A stretch of DNA of 38,080 nt from Clostridiaceae bacterium (GTDB lineage Bacteria; Bacillota; Clostridia; DSM-8532), in assembly GCA_012518025.1 (NCBI GenBank), contig JAAYTP010000022.1, positions 1 through 38,080 on the forward strand, in the 5' to 3' direction. A program made the position numbers and the translations under genes. Shown here one piece after another: positions 8,875 through 18,018 of this stretch; the first letter of the stretch is position 1, and each line of letters begins with the position of its first letter. The notes beneath the pieces were generated by a model, which was given only the letters and a program-made list of their open reading frames with translations, did no database searches and was not told where the DNA came from.

Positions 8875-10368
8875 ATGTCTGAAATCATGGAAAACACTGC
8901 TCAGATGCAGGACATTAATGAAATAATGAAGATAAGGCGTGAAAAGCTTGTTGAACTCCAAGACTCAGGTGCAGACCCCTTCCGCATAGTCAAATATGAT
9001 GTGACTCACAGAACAGCCGATATCGTGTCACAGTTCGAAAACCTTGAAGGAAAGAGGGTTTCGGTTGCCGGCCGTGTAATGAGCAAGAGAGATATGGGGA
9101 AATCATCTTTCTGCGATATTCAGGACAGAGACGGCAGGATACAGTTATACGTGCGCATCAATGAGGTGGGGGAGGACAAGTACGCCAGTTTTAAAAAGCT
9201 AGACATTGGAGATCTTTTGGGTGTGTCAGGAACAGTCTTCAGAACACGCATGGGCGAGATCTCCATAAAGGTAGACGATTATGTACTCCTGTCAAAATCC
9301 CTCAGGCCTCTGCCTGAGAAATTCCATGGTCTCAAGGATACTGATATCAGATACAGGCAACGGTACCTGGATCTGATTGTGAATCCTGAAGTAAAGAAAA
9401 CCTTCATAACCCGGAGTAAAATTATTTCGGCTATCAGAAGGTACATGGATGACCATGATTTCCTTGAAGTGGACACCCCCATTCTGAACACCATAGCCGG
9501 AGGCGCTGCAGCTCGGCCGTTCATCACCCACCACAACACTCTGGATATAGATATGTACCTGCGCATTGCACCAGAACTGTTTCTCAAGAGACTCATCGTA
9601 GGGGGTCTTGAAAGGGTTTACGAATTGGGACGCATGTTCAGAAACGAGGGTATGGATGTAAAGCACAATCCCGAATTCACCATGATGGAGATATACCAAG
9701 CCTACACTGATTACCATGGCATGATGGAGCTGTCGGAAAATTTAATCTCCACTGTTGCCCGGGAGGTACTTGGTACCATGAAGGTGAATTACCAGGGACA
9801 GGAAATAGATCTGACCCCTCCATGGAAGCGTATAACCATGCAGGAAGCGGTACTGATGTATGCAGGCGTGGATTTCGATAAGATTTCCAGTGATGAGGAA
9901 GCCCGTGCCATCGCCAGGGAGAAGGGGATACAACTGGAAGGCAACCCGGTTAAGGGTGAGGTCTTGAGCTTGCTTTTTGAGGAGTTTGCAGAACCACAGC
10001 TGATTCAGCCCACTTTTGTCATCGACTATCCCGTGGAGATATCTTCACTGGCCAAGAGGAAACCCGACGATCCCCAATTAACCGAAAGGTTTGAAATATT
10101 CATCACAGGAAGAGAGTTTGGAAATGCTTATTCGGAGCTGAATGATCCTCTGGATCAGAGGGAGCGGTTCCTTGAACAGGTAAGAAAGAGGGAAGCAGGG
10201 GATGAAGAGGCCAGTATGATGGATGAAGACTTTCTCACTGCTCTGGAACATGGACTTCCGCCCACTGGTGGTCTTGGGATAGGCATTGACCGGCTTGTCA
10301 TGCTTCTCACTGACTCATACTCCATTCGTGATGTGCTTCTGTTCCCCACCATGAAACCAAAGGAATGA
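8875..10368 (+). CDS. lysS: Lysyl-tRNA synthetase (class II)
   Basis: Class II motifs: [61 protein letters not shown]; likely start ATG 8875 behind gggaggaataat. Confidence 0.96.
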   Translation: MSEIMENTAQMQDINEIMKIRREKLVELQDSGADPFRIVKYDVTHRTADIVSQFENLEGKRVSVAGRVMSKRDMGKSSFCDIQDRDGRIQLYVRINEVGEDKYASFKKLDIGDLLGVSGTVFRTRMGEISIKVDDYVLLSKSLRPLPEKFHGLKDTDIRYRQRYLDLIVNPEVKKTFITRSKIISAIRRYMDDHDFLEVDTPILNTIAGGAAARPFITHHNTLDIDMYLRIAPELFLKRLIVGGLERVYELGRMFRNEGMDVKHNPEFTMMEIYQAYTDYHGMMELSENLISTVAREVLGTMKVNYQGQEIDLTPPWKRITMQEAVLMYAGVDFDKISSDEEARAIAREKGIQLEGNPVKGEVLSLLFEEFAEPQLIQPTFVIDYPVEISSLAKRKPDDPQLTERFEIFITGREFGNAYSELNDPLDQRERFLEQVRKREAGDEEASMMDEDFLTALEHGLPPTGGLGIGIDRLVMLLTDSYSIRDVLLFPTMKPKE

Positions 10369-10386
10369 TGATGAGGAGGTCTTCAT

Positions 10387-11256
10387 ATGGACAAAAAGAG
10401 GGCATTTGAGATCCTCGGTCTGCGTGAAGACGCAACTAAAGAGATTATTGTTAAAAGATACAATGTCCTGTTTAAGAAGTTCAAGCACTCAGATGCCGAG
10501 GATTTGGGTTATACCCGTGAAGAACTGGATAAAGCCTATAAATTGCTGATGGGCTATGAGTACCGGGATCCGGAGGAAGAGCGAAAGAAAATGGCCCGGC
10601 AACAGAATCCCAACCCGATACTTAAGGCTCTTGGCATTGATTATGACAGACTGTCGAATTTTTTACATTACAATAAATGGAAAATCATTATTGGTGCCCT
10701 GGCTATGGTGTTTGTGGTTGGTATCATCATTAGCATGACCAACCGTGTTAATCCGGATTTTAAGCTTATTCTTGCCGGGGAGATTTACGTTGAGAATTTA
10801 GAAGCTGCTGAAGAATCGCTTAAGACGCTGATTGATGTTAACGAGCCTCAGGTTCAGCACATTCCCATCAGTGATAAGTTGGATCCTACCGTCCAGCCGG
10901 CTTTCGAGCAAAAGCTTTCGGTGGAAATAATGGCAGGTAATAATGATGTCTTTATTCTCGATATGAATCTATACAAGAGACTGGTACCCTTTGGCATCTT
11001 TGCTCCTCTGGATGACAGGCTGGAGGAATTGGGAGTTGTGTCCTATAATGAACATGGGCACCTTGTTATATCCATTCAAACGGAGGACGGTGAGAGCCAC
11101 CCTCCAATGCTGTATGGCGTTGATGTATCAGGTAGCCATATACTTGAGGAGCAGGGTATTTTTGGGGACTCTTTGATCGCCGTGATGATGATGAATGCAG
11201 AGAATGTCGAAAATGCTGTAGAATATATAAAGACACTGGTGGAATCGGTTCACTAA
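10387..11256 (+). CDS. Membrane protein with J-domain-like N-terminus (no HPD motif)
   Basis: N-terminus AFEILGLREDATKEIIVKRYNVLFKKFKHSDAEDLGYTREELDKAYKLLMGYEY resembles DnaJ; one TM segment (WKIIIGALAMVFVVGIIISM); long C-terminal part. Confidence 0.65.
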   Translation: MDKKRAFEILGLREDATKEIIVKRYNVLFKKFKHSDAEDLGYTREELDKAYKLLMGYEYRDPEEERKKMARQQNPNPILKALGIDYDRLSNFLHYNKWKIIIGALAMVFVVGIIISMTNRVNPDFKLILAGEIYVENLEAAEESLKTLIDVNEPQVQHIPISDKLDPTVQPAFEQKLSVEIMAGNNDVFILDMNLYKRLVPFGIFAPLDDRLEELGVVSYNEHGHLVISIQTEDGESHPPMLYGVDVSGSHILEEQGIFGDSLIAVMMMNAENVENAVEYIKTLVESVH

Positions 11257-11277
11257 TTTTTCTGAGGAGGGGAACCT

Positions 11278-11595
11278 ATGTTTGAGTTGGTCTTGGGCAG
11301 CAATGAGGGCAGTGGAAAGGTAATATTATTACGCGGTGAAATTGACATTTATTCGGCTCCAGACTTCAAGGACAATCTTTTTCAGGCCATGGGGGATTGC
11401 AGGGAGGACATTGTTCTGGATTGTTCGGAATTAAGCTACATAGACAGCATGGGGCTGGGAATTATGGTAGCTGCTTTGAAGCGTGCAAGGCAGAATGACA
11501 GCAATATAAAGATCAGAGATCCCCGACCCAATGTAAAAAAGCTTTTTAAGATCACCGGGCTTGATAAAGTATTCATAATGGAGGAGTTGAAATGA
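11278..11595 (+). CDS. STAS-domain anti-sigma factor antagonist (RsbV/SpoIIAA-like)
   Basis: IVLDCSELSYIDSMGLGIMVAALKRARQ, STAS motif with the phosphorylatable Ser region DSMGLG. Confidence 0.9.
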   Translation: MFELVLGSNEGSGKVILLRGEIDIYSAPDFKDNLFQAMGDCREDIVLDCSELSYIDSMGLGIMVAALKRARQNDSNIKIRDPRPNVKKLFKITGLDKVFIMEELK

Positions 11596-11978
11596 AGCCA
11601 TTGGATACAGTATCTGTCCTTGTCCCCTCTAAGCCTGAATATGTCAGCGTTGTCCGGCTGACAGCCTCTGGCATAGCAAGCAGGATGGGGTTCGATATCG
11701 ACGATATTGAGGATATTAAGGTATCAATTTCAGAAGTCATCAACAGGATGATAGACAAGCGTATATCATTCGATGGTATCAAGATTGATTTCCATCTTTA
11801 CAGTGATCTTATAAGGATTGATTTCAGGCTTTCAGGCAGTTCGCCTCGGGATATCTTTGAAAGCGAAGAGGGAAACTTCGCTTTAGAAATCATTCGTTCC
11901 CTGATGGATGAGGTGAACCTGAACTGGCATGACGGTGCTTCGTTATCCATGATAAAAAAGCTTGAAAGGGCTGTCTGA
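11592..11978 (+). CDS. RsbW/SpoIIAB-like anti-sigma factor with degenerate ATP-binding motifs
   Basis: Overlaps the STAS gene; VSISEVINRMI resembles an N box and FALEIIRSLMDEV resembles the RsbW C-terminus. Confidence 0.7.
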   Translation: MKPLDTVSVLVPSKPEYVSVVRLTASGIASRMGFDIDDIEDIKVSISEVINRMIDKRISFDGIKIDFHLYSDLIRIDFRLSGSSPRDIFESEEGNFALEIIRSLMDEVNLNWHDGASLSMIKKLERAV

Positions 11979-11982
11979 AAAT

Positions 11983-12741
11983 ATGAGCAAAAAACCAGAA
12001 ACTGCTGAAAACCGGGAGCGCACAGAGAAAGAACTGTTTGAGGCCTACCGCAGGGATCGCGATCTTGCCATCCGGAATGAGATAATCTCCCAATATATGT
12101 ATCTTGCAGATATCATTACCAAAAAATTCACCAACAGGGGTGTTGATAGTGATGATATCTATCAGGTTGCCTGTGTAGCCCTTATTAATGCCGTAGAACG
12201 CTTTGATCCTGATGCTGAGGTGAAGTTTGTCAGCTTTGCCACTCCAACCATCATTGGTGAAATTAAGAGATATTTTAGGGATAAGGCCTCTGTAATACGC
12301 ATACCCAGGCGTATATATGAGGTCTATCAGAAGGTGAACCAGGCTCGTGAATATCTTATGCAGAAGCATAAGCGGGCGCCCAGGATAGACGAGATTGCAG
12401 AGTATCTTAAGATGAAAGAGGAAACAATTCTGGAGATCATTGAATCCTGGAATGTGTATAACATCCAATCCTTTGACCAGACTGTATTTGAGGAGGATGA
12501 CCTGGAGCTTCACGAGACTGTGGGGCAGGATGATGAAACCTTTGAAAGGATCAATAACCGGGATTTCCTTGAAAAAGCCATGGAGAACTTCAATCAGGCT
12601 GAAAGACTGTTTATCAAGCTGAGGTTTTTTGAGAATAAGACTCAAAAGGATATCGCCAAGCATTTCAATGTATCTCAGATGTACATATCGCGTTTGGAAA
12701 AAAGAACCCTTGAAAAATTCCGCTTTATTTTAAAGAAGTGA
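11983..12741 (+). CDS. SigB/SigF/SigG-family RNA polymerase sigma factor
   Basis: DIYQVACVALINAVERFDP..KFVSFATPTIIGEIKRYFRDKASVIRIPRRI; region 4 TQKDIAKHFNVSQMYISRLEKR; ORF opens at 11962, likely start 11983. Confidence 0.92.
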   Translation: MSKKPETAENRERTEKELFEAYRRDRDLAIRNEIISQYMYLADIITKKFTNRGVDSDDIYQVACVALINAVERFDPDAEVKFVSFATPTIIGEIKRYFRDKASVIRIPRRIYEVYQKVNQAREYLMQKHKRAPRIDEIAEYLKMKEETILEIIESWNVYNIQSFDQTVFEEDDLELHETVGQDDETFERINNRDFLEKAMENFNQAERLFIKLRFFENKTQKDIAKHFNVSQMYISRLEKRTLEKFRFILKK

Positions 12742-12818
12742 AATATGGGTAAATATTATTGAAAGGCTTTCTTAAGAAAGAAATCCTGTTTGCCCTTCGA
12801 GCGGAGGAATTGTGAAGT

Positions 12819-13274
12819 ATGAGTGTCAACCAGAGAGATGGTACAAAAATATACAGCGAAATGATCAATAGCGATGCCTATGAGGTATGTCGCCAGGTCA
12901 AGATCATCCTGAACAGGCTTAAGGGAATTCCAGGAATTGATGACGATCAGCGGTTCGATATAAGGGTGATTTTAAGCGAACTGTTACAGAACGCCATCAG
13001 GCATGGAAATGCCATGGATAGCAATAAAAAGGTGCTTGTGGACGTATGGCTTCAAGATAACAGTCGTGTTCTGTTCATATGTGTAGCCGATCAGGGACAG
13101 GGCTTCGACGTGAAACGTACCGTTGGGGGCGGCGAAAAGTCAATAGGTGGTGATTCCCTGGCCATGGATGAGTCAGGACGAGGTCTGCTCATTGTTCAGC
13201 GTCTTTGTGATGATATTCAGTTCAATCCCGTGGGGAATGCTATTACAGTAAAAAAACGGTTAAGCTCTAACTAA
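12819..13274 (+). CDS. RsbW-like ATP-binding protein (HATPase), motifs intact
   Basis: N box ELLQNAIRHGN, G1 DQGQGFD, G2 GRGLLIVQRLCDDIQF; start behind gcggaggaattgtgaagt. Confidence 0.85.
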   Translation: MSVNQRDGTKIYSEMINSDAYEVCRQVKIILNRLKGIPGIDDDQRFDIRVILSELLQNAIRHGNAMDSNKKVLVDVWLQDNSRVLFICVADQGQGFDVKRTVGGGEKSIGGDSLAMDESGRGLLIVQRLCDDIQFNPVGNAITVKKRLSSN

Positions 13275-13293
13275 GGTGGATTTCCTGAAGTAG

Positions 13294-13341
13294 AGGGACG
13301 GTTCTCAAGCCTTCAAGGGAGCTGGAGAATCGTCCCTTTGT
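13294..13341 (+). terminator. Large stem-loop after the partner-switch operon
   Basis: agggacggttctc ... gagaatcgtccct (13-bp stem with one G-T) followed by ttgttt. Confidence 0.7.
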
Positions 13342-13437
13342 TTCTCCCCAACCTTTGCAGTTTCAAACAAAGGTTAGGGAAGGGCAAACTCATATCTATT
13401 CAGACCTATTTTTTTGTGGTACAATGAAGGCGAGGAG

Positions 13438-15795
13438 ATGATAAAAAAGATGATGAAATGCTCTATTTGCAAAGAAAATGTCGCTGTGGTCTTTATCACA
13501 CGAGTTATAGATGGAAAAACTGAACCAATGGGTTTATGCATAACCTGTGCACAGAAACAGGGGCTTGCTCCACTGCAACAGATGATAAGCCAATCCGGAC
13601 TGACTCAGGAGGATCTTGAAAACCTTAATGAACAGATGTCCGCTTTTTTCGGCGATATAAACATGGATGAGTTTATTCAATCCCTTCCGGCCAGCACGGA
13701 CGACAGTCAGGATTCCGATGATGAAAACAGGAATTCCATGATTCGTTTCATGAACGCAACTTTTCCCGGATTCGGACCAGAGAATGCCGGGGATTCCGGC
13801 AAACCCGGAAAACAGGAACCAGCTTCTGAAAAGGTTGCCAGGCCGGTGCAGCAAAAGCCAGTAAAAAACCCCAGGAAGAATCTGAGTGCCTTTGGTACCA
13901 ATCTGAATGAAAGAGCGGTAGCGGGCAGTATTGATAGGGTTATCGGCCGGGAAAAGGAAATAGAAAGAACCATCCAGATACTTAACCGCAGGACCAAGAA
14001 CAATCCGGTTCTTCTCGGTGAGCCCGGTGTGGGCAAGACTGCCATTGCCGAGGGTCTTGCCCTGAGAATTGTTGAAAACAGGGTTCCCAGAAAGTTGGTC
14101 GAAAAGGAAATCTATCTGTTGGATCTTGCTGCTATAGTTGCCGGGACCCAATTCAGAGGCCAATTTGAAGCCAGAATGAAGGCTATTCTTGATGAGGCCA
14201 GGGCACAGCAAAATGTGATACTTGTGATTGATGAGATCCATAATATTGTTGGAGCGGGGGAGGCTGAAGGCGGCGCCATGAATGCCGCAAATATCCTGAA
14301 GCCTGCTTTGGCCCGCGGAGACATCCAGATCATCGGTGCCACCACTTTGGAGGATTACAGAAAGCATATTGAGAAGGACAGCGCACTGGAAAGACGATTC
14401 CAGCCAGTTATTGTGGAAGAGCCCTCTGTAGAGGAATCCATAGAGATACTCAAAGGAATACGGGAATACTATCAGGACTTCCATCAGGTCAGCTATCCCG
14501 ATGATGTGATTGAGTTTGCTGTCAGGATGTCTGCCCGCTATATACAGGACAGATTCCTGCCCGACAAGGCAATTGATGTAATAGATGAGGCCGGTTCACG
14601 GGTTAACCTGAAGAACGAGGGTAGTCTTGAACTGGATAATCTCCGTGCTCAGTTAAGATCCATCCAGGAAAAGAAGGAGCAGGCTGCTCTGCATGATGAT
14701 TATCAGTTGGCTGCCAGCTATAAGGTGGAGGAATGCCGGATTACCGACCGGATTAAGGAACTTGAAAGCGAAATAGGTACTTTGGATGTAACCGTTGATG
14801 ATATAGCCCAGGTCATTGAGGCGTGGACGGGTATACCTGTGCAGCGCATAACCGAGGGTGAAGCAGAAAGACTTCTAAAGCTTGAAGAACGCCTTCATCA
14901 GCGGGTGGTTGGGCAGGATATGGCTGTTTCCAGCCTGTCCCGCGCCATCAGAAGAACACGGTCGGATTTCAGGAGCAAGAAGAAGCCTGCAAGCTTTATC
15001 TTTGTCGGTCCCACCGGAGTGGGTAAGACAGAGCTGGCAAGGGCATTGGCAAATGAGCTTTTTGGAAGTGATGATGCCATGATCCGGCTGGATATGTCAG
15101 AATTCATGGAAAAACACACGGTTTCCAAACTCATCGGAGCACCTCCCGGATATGTGGGTTACGACCAGGGCGGCCAACTGACCGAGAAGGTTCGCAGAAA
15201 GCCCTACTCGGTACTGTTGCTGGATGAGATAGAAAAGGCACATCCCGATGTATTCAACATACTTCTTCAGATTATGGAAGACGGACGATTGACCGACAGC
15301 ATGGGCAGGACAGTAGGATTTGAAAACACACTGCTTATAATGACCTCCAATGCGGGGACCGGTTTTAAGGCCGGGAGCATCGGTTTTAACCAGGAAGGTT
15401 ATGATGAACTCAAAGAGAGTGTAGATCAGGCTGTAAAAGAGATCTTCAGGCCTGAGTTTCTCAATCGCGTGGACGAGGTAGTGGTATTTGACAGGCTCAC
15501 CAAGGATCAGCTGAGCAAAATAGCTGATATCATGCTCAAAGAAGTGGCCGATGACGTGCGGACAAAGGGTATGAATATCACCTTTACTGATGAGGTTAAG
15601 AATTTCCTGATCGACAAGGGTTATGATCCCAAGTATGGAGCACGTCCATTGAGGAAAACCATTCAGCGTTATATTGAAGACGAGCTGGCAGAGATGTTCC
15701 TGTCGGGCAGGATTGGTGAAGGATGCAGTATTGATACTTCAATGGATGGCACAAATATCAGGTTTAAAGTAGACAGCCTGCCGGATAAATCCTAA
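13438..15795 (+). CDS. ClpE/ClpC-type AAA+ ATPase with N-terminal C4 zinc finger
   Basis: CSICK..LCITC zinc finger; two Walker A sites (GEPGVGKT, GPTGVGKT); UVR-like linker; likely start 13438. Confidence 0.93.
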   Translation: MIKKMMKCSICKENVAVVFITRVIDGKTEPMGLCITCAQKQGLAPLQQMISQSGLTQEDLENLNEQMSAFFGDINMDEFIQSLPASTDDSQDSDDENRNSMIRFMNATFPGFGPENAGDSGKPGKQEPASEKVARPVQQKPVKNPRKNLSAFGTNLNERAVAGSIDRVIGREKEIERTIQILNRRTKNNPVLLGEPGVGKTAIAEGLALRIVENRVPRKLVEKEIYLLDLAAIVAGTQFRGQFEARMKAILDEARAQQNVILVIDEIHNIVGAGEAEGGAMNAANILKPALARGDIQIIGATTLEDYRKHIEKDSALERRFQPVIVEEPSVEESIEILKGIREYYQDFHQVSYPDDVIEFAVRMSARYIQDRFLPDKAIDVIDEAGSRVNLKNEGSLELDNLRAQLRSIQEKKEQAALHDDYQLAASYKVEECRITDRIKELESEIGTLDVTVDDIAQVIEAWTGIPVQRITEGEAERLLKLEERLHQRVVGQDMAVSSLSRAIRRTRSDFRSKKKPASFIFVGPTGVGKTELARALANELFGSDDAMIRLDMSEFMEKHTVSKLIGAPPGYVGYDQGGQLTEKVRRKPYSVLLLDEIEKAHPDVFNILLQIMEDGRLTDSMGRTVGFENTLLIMTSNAGTGFKAGSIGFNQEGYDELKESVDQAVKEIFRPEFLNRVDEVVVFDRLTKDQLSKIADIMLKEVADDVRTKGMNITFTDEVKNFLIDKGYDPKYGARPLRKTIQRYIEDELAEMFLSGRIGEGCSIDTSMDGTNIRFKVDSLPDKS

Positions 15796-15863
15796 CCCAA
15801 ACCACTTGCTCCAAGCGGAGCCCATGGGACGTTGTTTTTCCAATTGGTCAAAACAGAATAAAA

Positions 15864-15914
15864 ACCCTGCGCTTATGAAATTATAAAACTAGATTTTATA
15901 GCGCGGGGTGTTTT
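15864..15914 (+). terminator. Terminator after the Clp ATPase gene
   Basis: accctgcgct (15864-15873) / agcgcggggt (15900-15909) perfect 10-bp stem (one G-T), then gttttt. Confidence 0.75.
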
Positions 15915-15915
15915 T

Positions 15916-16089
15916 ATGGAAAGAACGGTCAGAAAGCCAAAGATTAACGCATTATTCTTAGTACTTGCCTTTTTGCTGGTCATTGCACTGGCTGCCGGTG
16001 CCTATTTTCTCTTCGGTTCAGGAAGAAGAGAGGAACCAAACAGGGGTACTTATGTCTTTGCCCGTTATCCAGAGGTGAAAGGCTTATGA
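15916..16089 (+). CDS. Small single-TM protein, 57 aa, directly upstream of spoVAC
   Basis: ATG 15916 to TGA 16087-16089: MERTVRKPKINALFLVLAFLLVIALAAGAYFLFGSGRREEPNRGTYVFARYPEVKGL; overlaps the spoVAC start as ATGA; below the 60-aa cutoff of the ORF track. Confidence 0.65.
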   Translation: MERTVRKPKINALFLVLAFLLVIALAAGAYFLFGSGRREEPNRGTYVFARYPEVKGL

Positions 16090-16538
16090 GCAAGAAAATC
16101 ACCCGGCACGAGTACCAGCATCTTGTGGAAAAAACCATGCCCCCCTCCAGAGTGTTTCGTGATGTGTTGGCTGCTTTTGTTACAGGGGGGCTGATATGCA
16201 CCATAGCCCAGATTTTTTTCATGGGCATGGAGAGCCTGGGTGTTGATGAGGAGACCGCATATATGCTGACCACTGTGATCATGATTTTTCTGGGAGCCGT
16301 GCTGACAGGTCTGAACATCTATGACAAAATAGGAAAGTTCGGGGGAGCGGGAGCATCCATACCTGTTACCGGTTTTTCCAATTCCATTGTGTCCCCTGCC
16401 ATGGAGTACAAGAAAGAGGGTTATGTGATGGGCGTGGGCGCAAAGATGTTTTTAATTGCCGGGCCGGTTCTGGTCTATGGTATTTTTGCATCGGTGGTAG
16501 CAGGTTTGATCTACTATTTATGGATTCAGGTAATGTAA
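16086..16538 (+). CDS. spoVAC: Stage V sporulation protein AC
   Basis: SpoVAC-like membrane protein followed by SpoVAD and SpoVAE. Confidence 0.92.
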   Translation: MSKKITRHEYQHLVEKTMPPSRVFRDVLAAFVTGGLICTIAQIFFMGMESLGVDEETAYMLTTVIMIFLGAVLTGLNIYDKIGKFGGAGASIPVTGFSNSIVSPAMEYKKEGYVMGVGAKMFLIAGPVLVYGIFASVVAGLIYYLWIQVM

Positions 16539-16585
16539 AAGCCTGATAGAAAGATATTTATTCCGTAAAGGATTGATGTTGCGTC

Positions 16586-17599
16586 ATGAGCACAAGAACA
16601 GGAAAGCAGACAGTTGTATTGAGCAATCCTCCGGTGGTTATTGGAGGTGCGGCCATTGTGGGGAAAAAGGAAGGCGACGGTCCCCTGGCCAGGTATTTTG
16701 ATCAGATTATCGATGATGAATACTTTGGAGAAAAAAGCTTTGAGAAGGCCGAGAGCAGGCTCCTCAGGGATACATTGGTAAAAACCCTTGATAAGTGCGG
16801 AAAATCAGCTAGTGATCTTCATTTCATTATTTCAGGAGACCTTCAGAATCAGTGTACCGCTGCCAGTTATGCCTTCCGTGATGTACAGGTTCCCTTTCTG
16901 GGGATCTACGGTGCCTGTTCAACCATGGCTGAATCCCTGTCCATCGGTGCCATCCTCATCGATGGCGGTGCCGCTGAAATGACGGCATGTATCACCTCCA
17001 GCCATTTCTGCTCGGCAGAAAAACAGTTCCGCTATCCGCTGGAATTTGGCTCCCAAAGAACTCCCACCGCCCAATGGACTGTGACGGGGGCAGGCTGCAT
17101 TCTCCTTGAAAAGCAGGGGAATGGGCCCGTGATCACCCACCTGACCAATGGAACAATCATTGACATGGGGATAAAGGATGCCAATAATATGGGTGCAGCC
17201 ATGGCGCCGGCGGCCTGCGATACCATACTCAGGCATCTGGAGGACACAGGCAGAAACATAGATTACTATGATATGGTCCTCACGGGCGATCTGGGAAGCT
17301 TCGGACGATCCATTCTGATAAGGCTGCTCAAGGACAATGGCATAGAACCCGGGGATCGATATAATGACTGCGGCTGCATGATTTTTGACCTTGAAAGTCA
17401 GGATGTGGTATGCGGCGGCAGCGGCTGCGGATGCAGTGCTGCGGTATTATCATCCTATGTATTGGAACTGATGAACCAAAGGAAGATAAATAAAGTCTTA
17501 TTTGTAGCCACAGGGGCTCTTCTGAGTCCCACATGGATTCAGCAGGGCGATAGCATACCCTGTATAGCTCATGCTGTGAGCCTGGAAAATATCCAATGA
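16586..17599 (+). CDS. spoVAD: Stage V sporulation protein AD (thiolase fold)
   Basis: YGACSTMAESLSIGAILIDGG, FRYPLEFGSQRTPTAQWTVTGAGC are typical SpoVAD segments. Confidence 0.95.
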   Translation: MSTRTGKQTVVLSNPPVVIGGAAIVGKKEGDGPLARYFDQIIDDEYFGEKSFEKAESRLLRDTLVKTLDKCGKSASDLHFIISGDLQNQCTAASYAFRDVQVPFLGIYGACSTMAESLSIGAILIDGGAAEMTACITSSHFCSAEKQFRYPLEFGSQRTPTAQWTVTGAGCILLEKQGNGPVITHLTNGTIIDMGIKDANNMGAAMAPAACDTILRHLEDTGRNIDYYDMVLTGDLGSFGRSILIRLLKDNGIEPGDRYNDCGCMIFDLESQDVVCGGSGCGCSAAVLSSYVLELMNQRKINKVLFVATGALLSPTWIQQGDSIPCIAHAVSLENIQ

Positions 17600-17638
17600 C
17601 GGCAAAATGTCCCTTGGTATATATAAAGGAGGGCTGAA

Positions 17639-17995
17639 ATGACCGATATAATTAAGGCATTCATAACAGGCGGTATAATCTGCGTGATTGCGCAGCTGCT
17701 GATCGATTACACCAAGATTACGCCTGCCAGAATCATGGTTTTGTTTGTTGTAACAGGAGTTGTTCTGGGCGTTTTGGGAATATATCCGGCTATTGTGGAA
17801 TTTGGTCAGGCCGGGGCGACAATTCCTTTAACAGGTTTTGGGAATACCCTGGCAAAAGGCGTTATCAAGGCTGTGAACGAGACCGGGCTGACAGGTGTGC
17901 TGACTGGCGGAGTGAAAGCTGCCTCCGCAGGGATAAGCTCAGCCATTACCTTTGGCTATATCATGGCAATCGTTTCAAAACCTAAGTTGAAGTAA
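17639..17995 (+). CDS. spoVAE: Stage V sporulation protein AE
   Basis: Small membrane protein MTDIIKAFITGGIICVIAQLLIDYTKITPARIMVLFVV; aaaggagggctgaaATG. Confidence 0.93.
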   Translation: MTDIIKAFITGGIICVIAQLLIDYTKITPARIMVLFVVTGVVLGVLGIYPAIVEFGQAGATIPLTGFGNTLAKGVIKAVNETGLTGVLTGGVKAASAGISSAITFGYIMAIVSKPKLK

Positions 17996-18018
17996 TTAAA
18001 CGAATTGGGGGATTTTAA

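Noticed and set aside
13534-14484. 316-aa minus-strand ORF antisense to the Clp ATPase
   Set aside because: Shadow of a conserved AAA+ gene; no domain signature and no RBS noted
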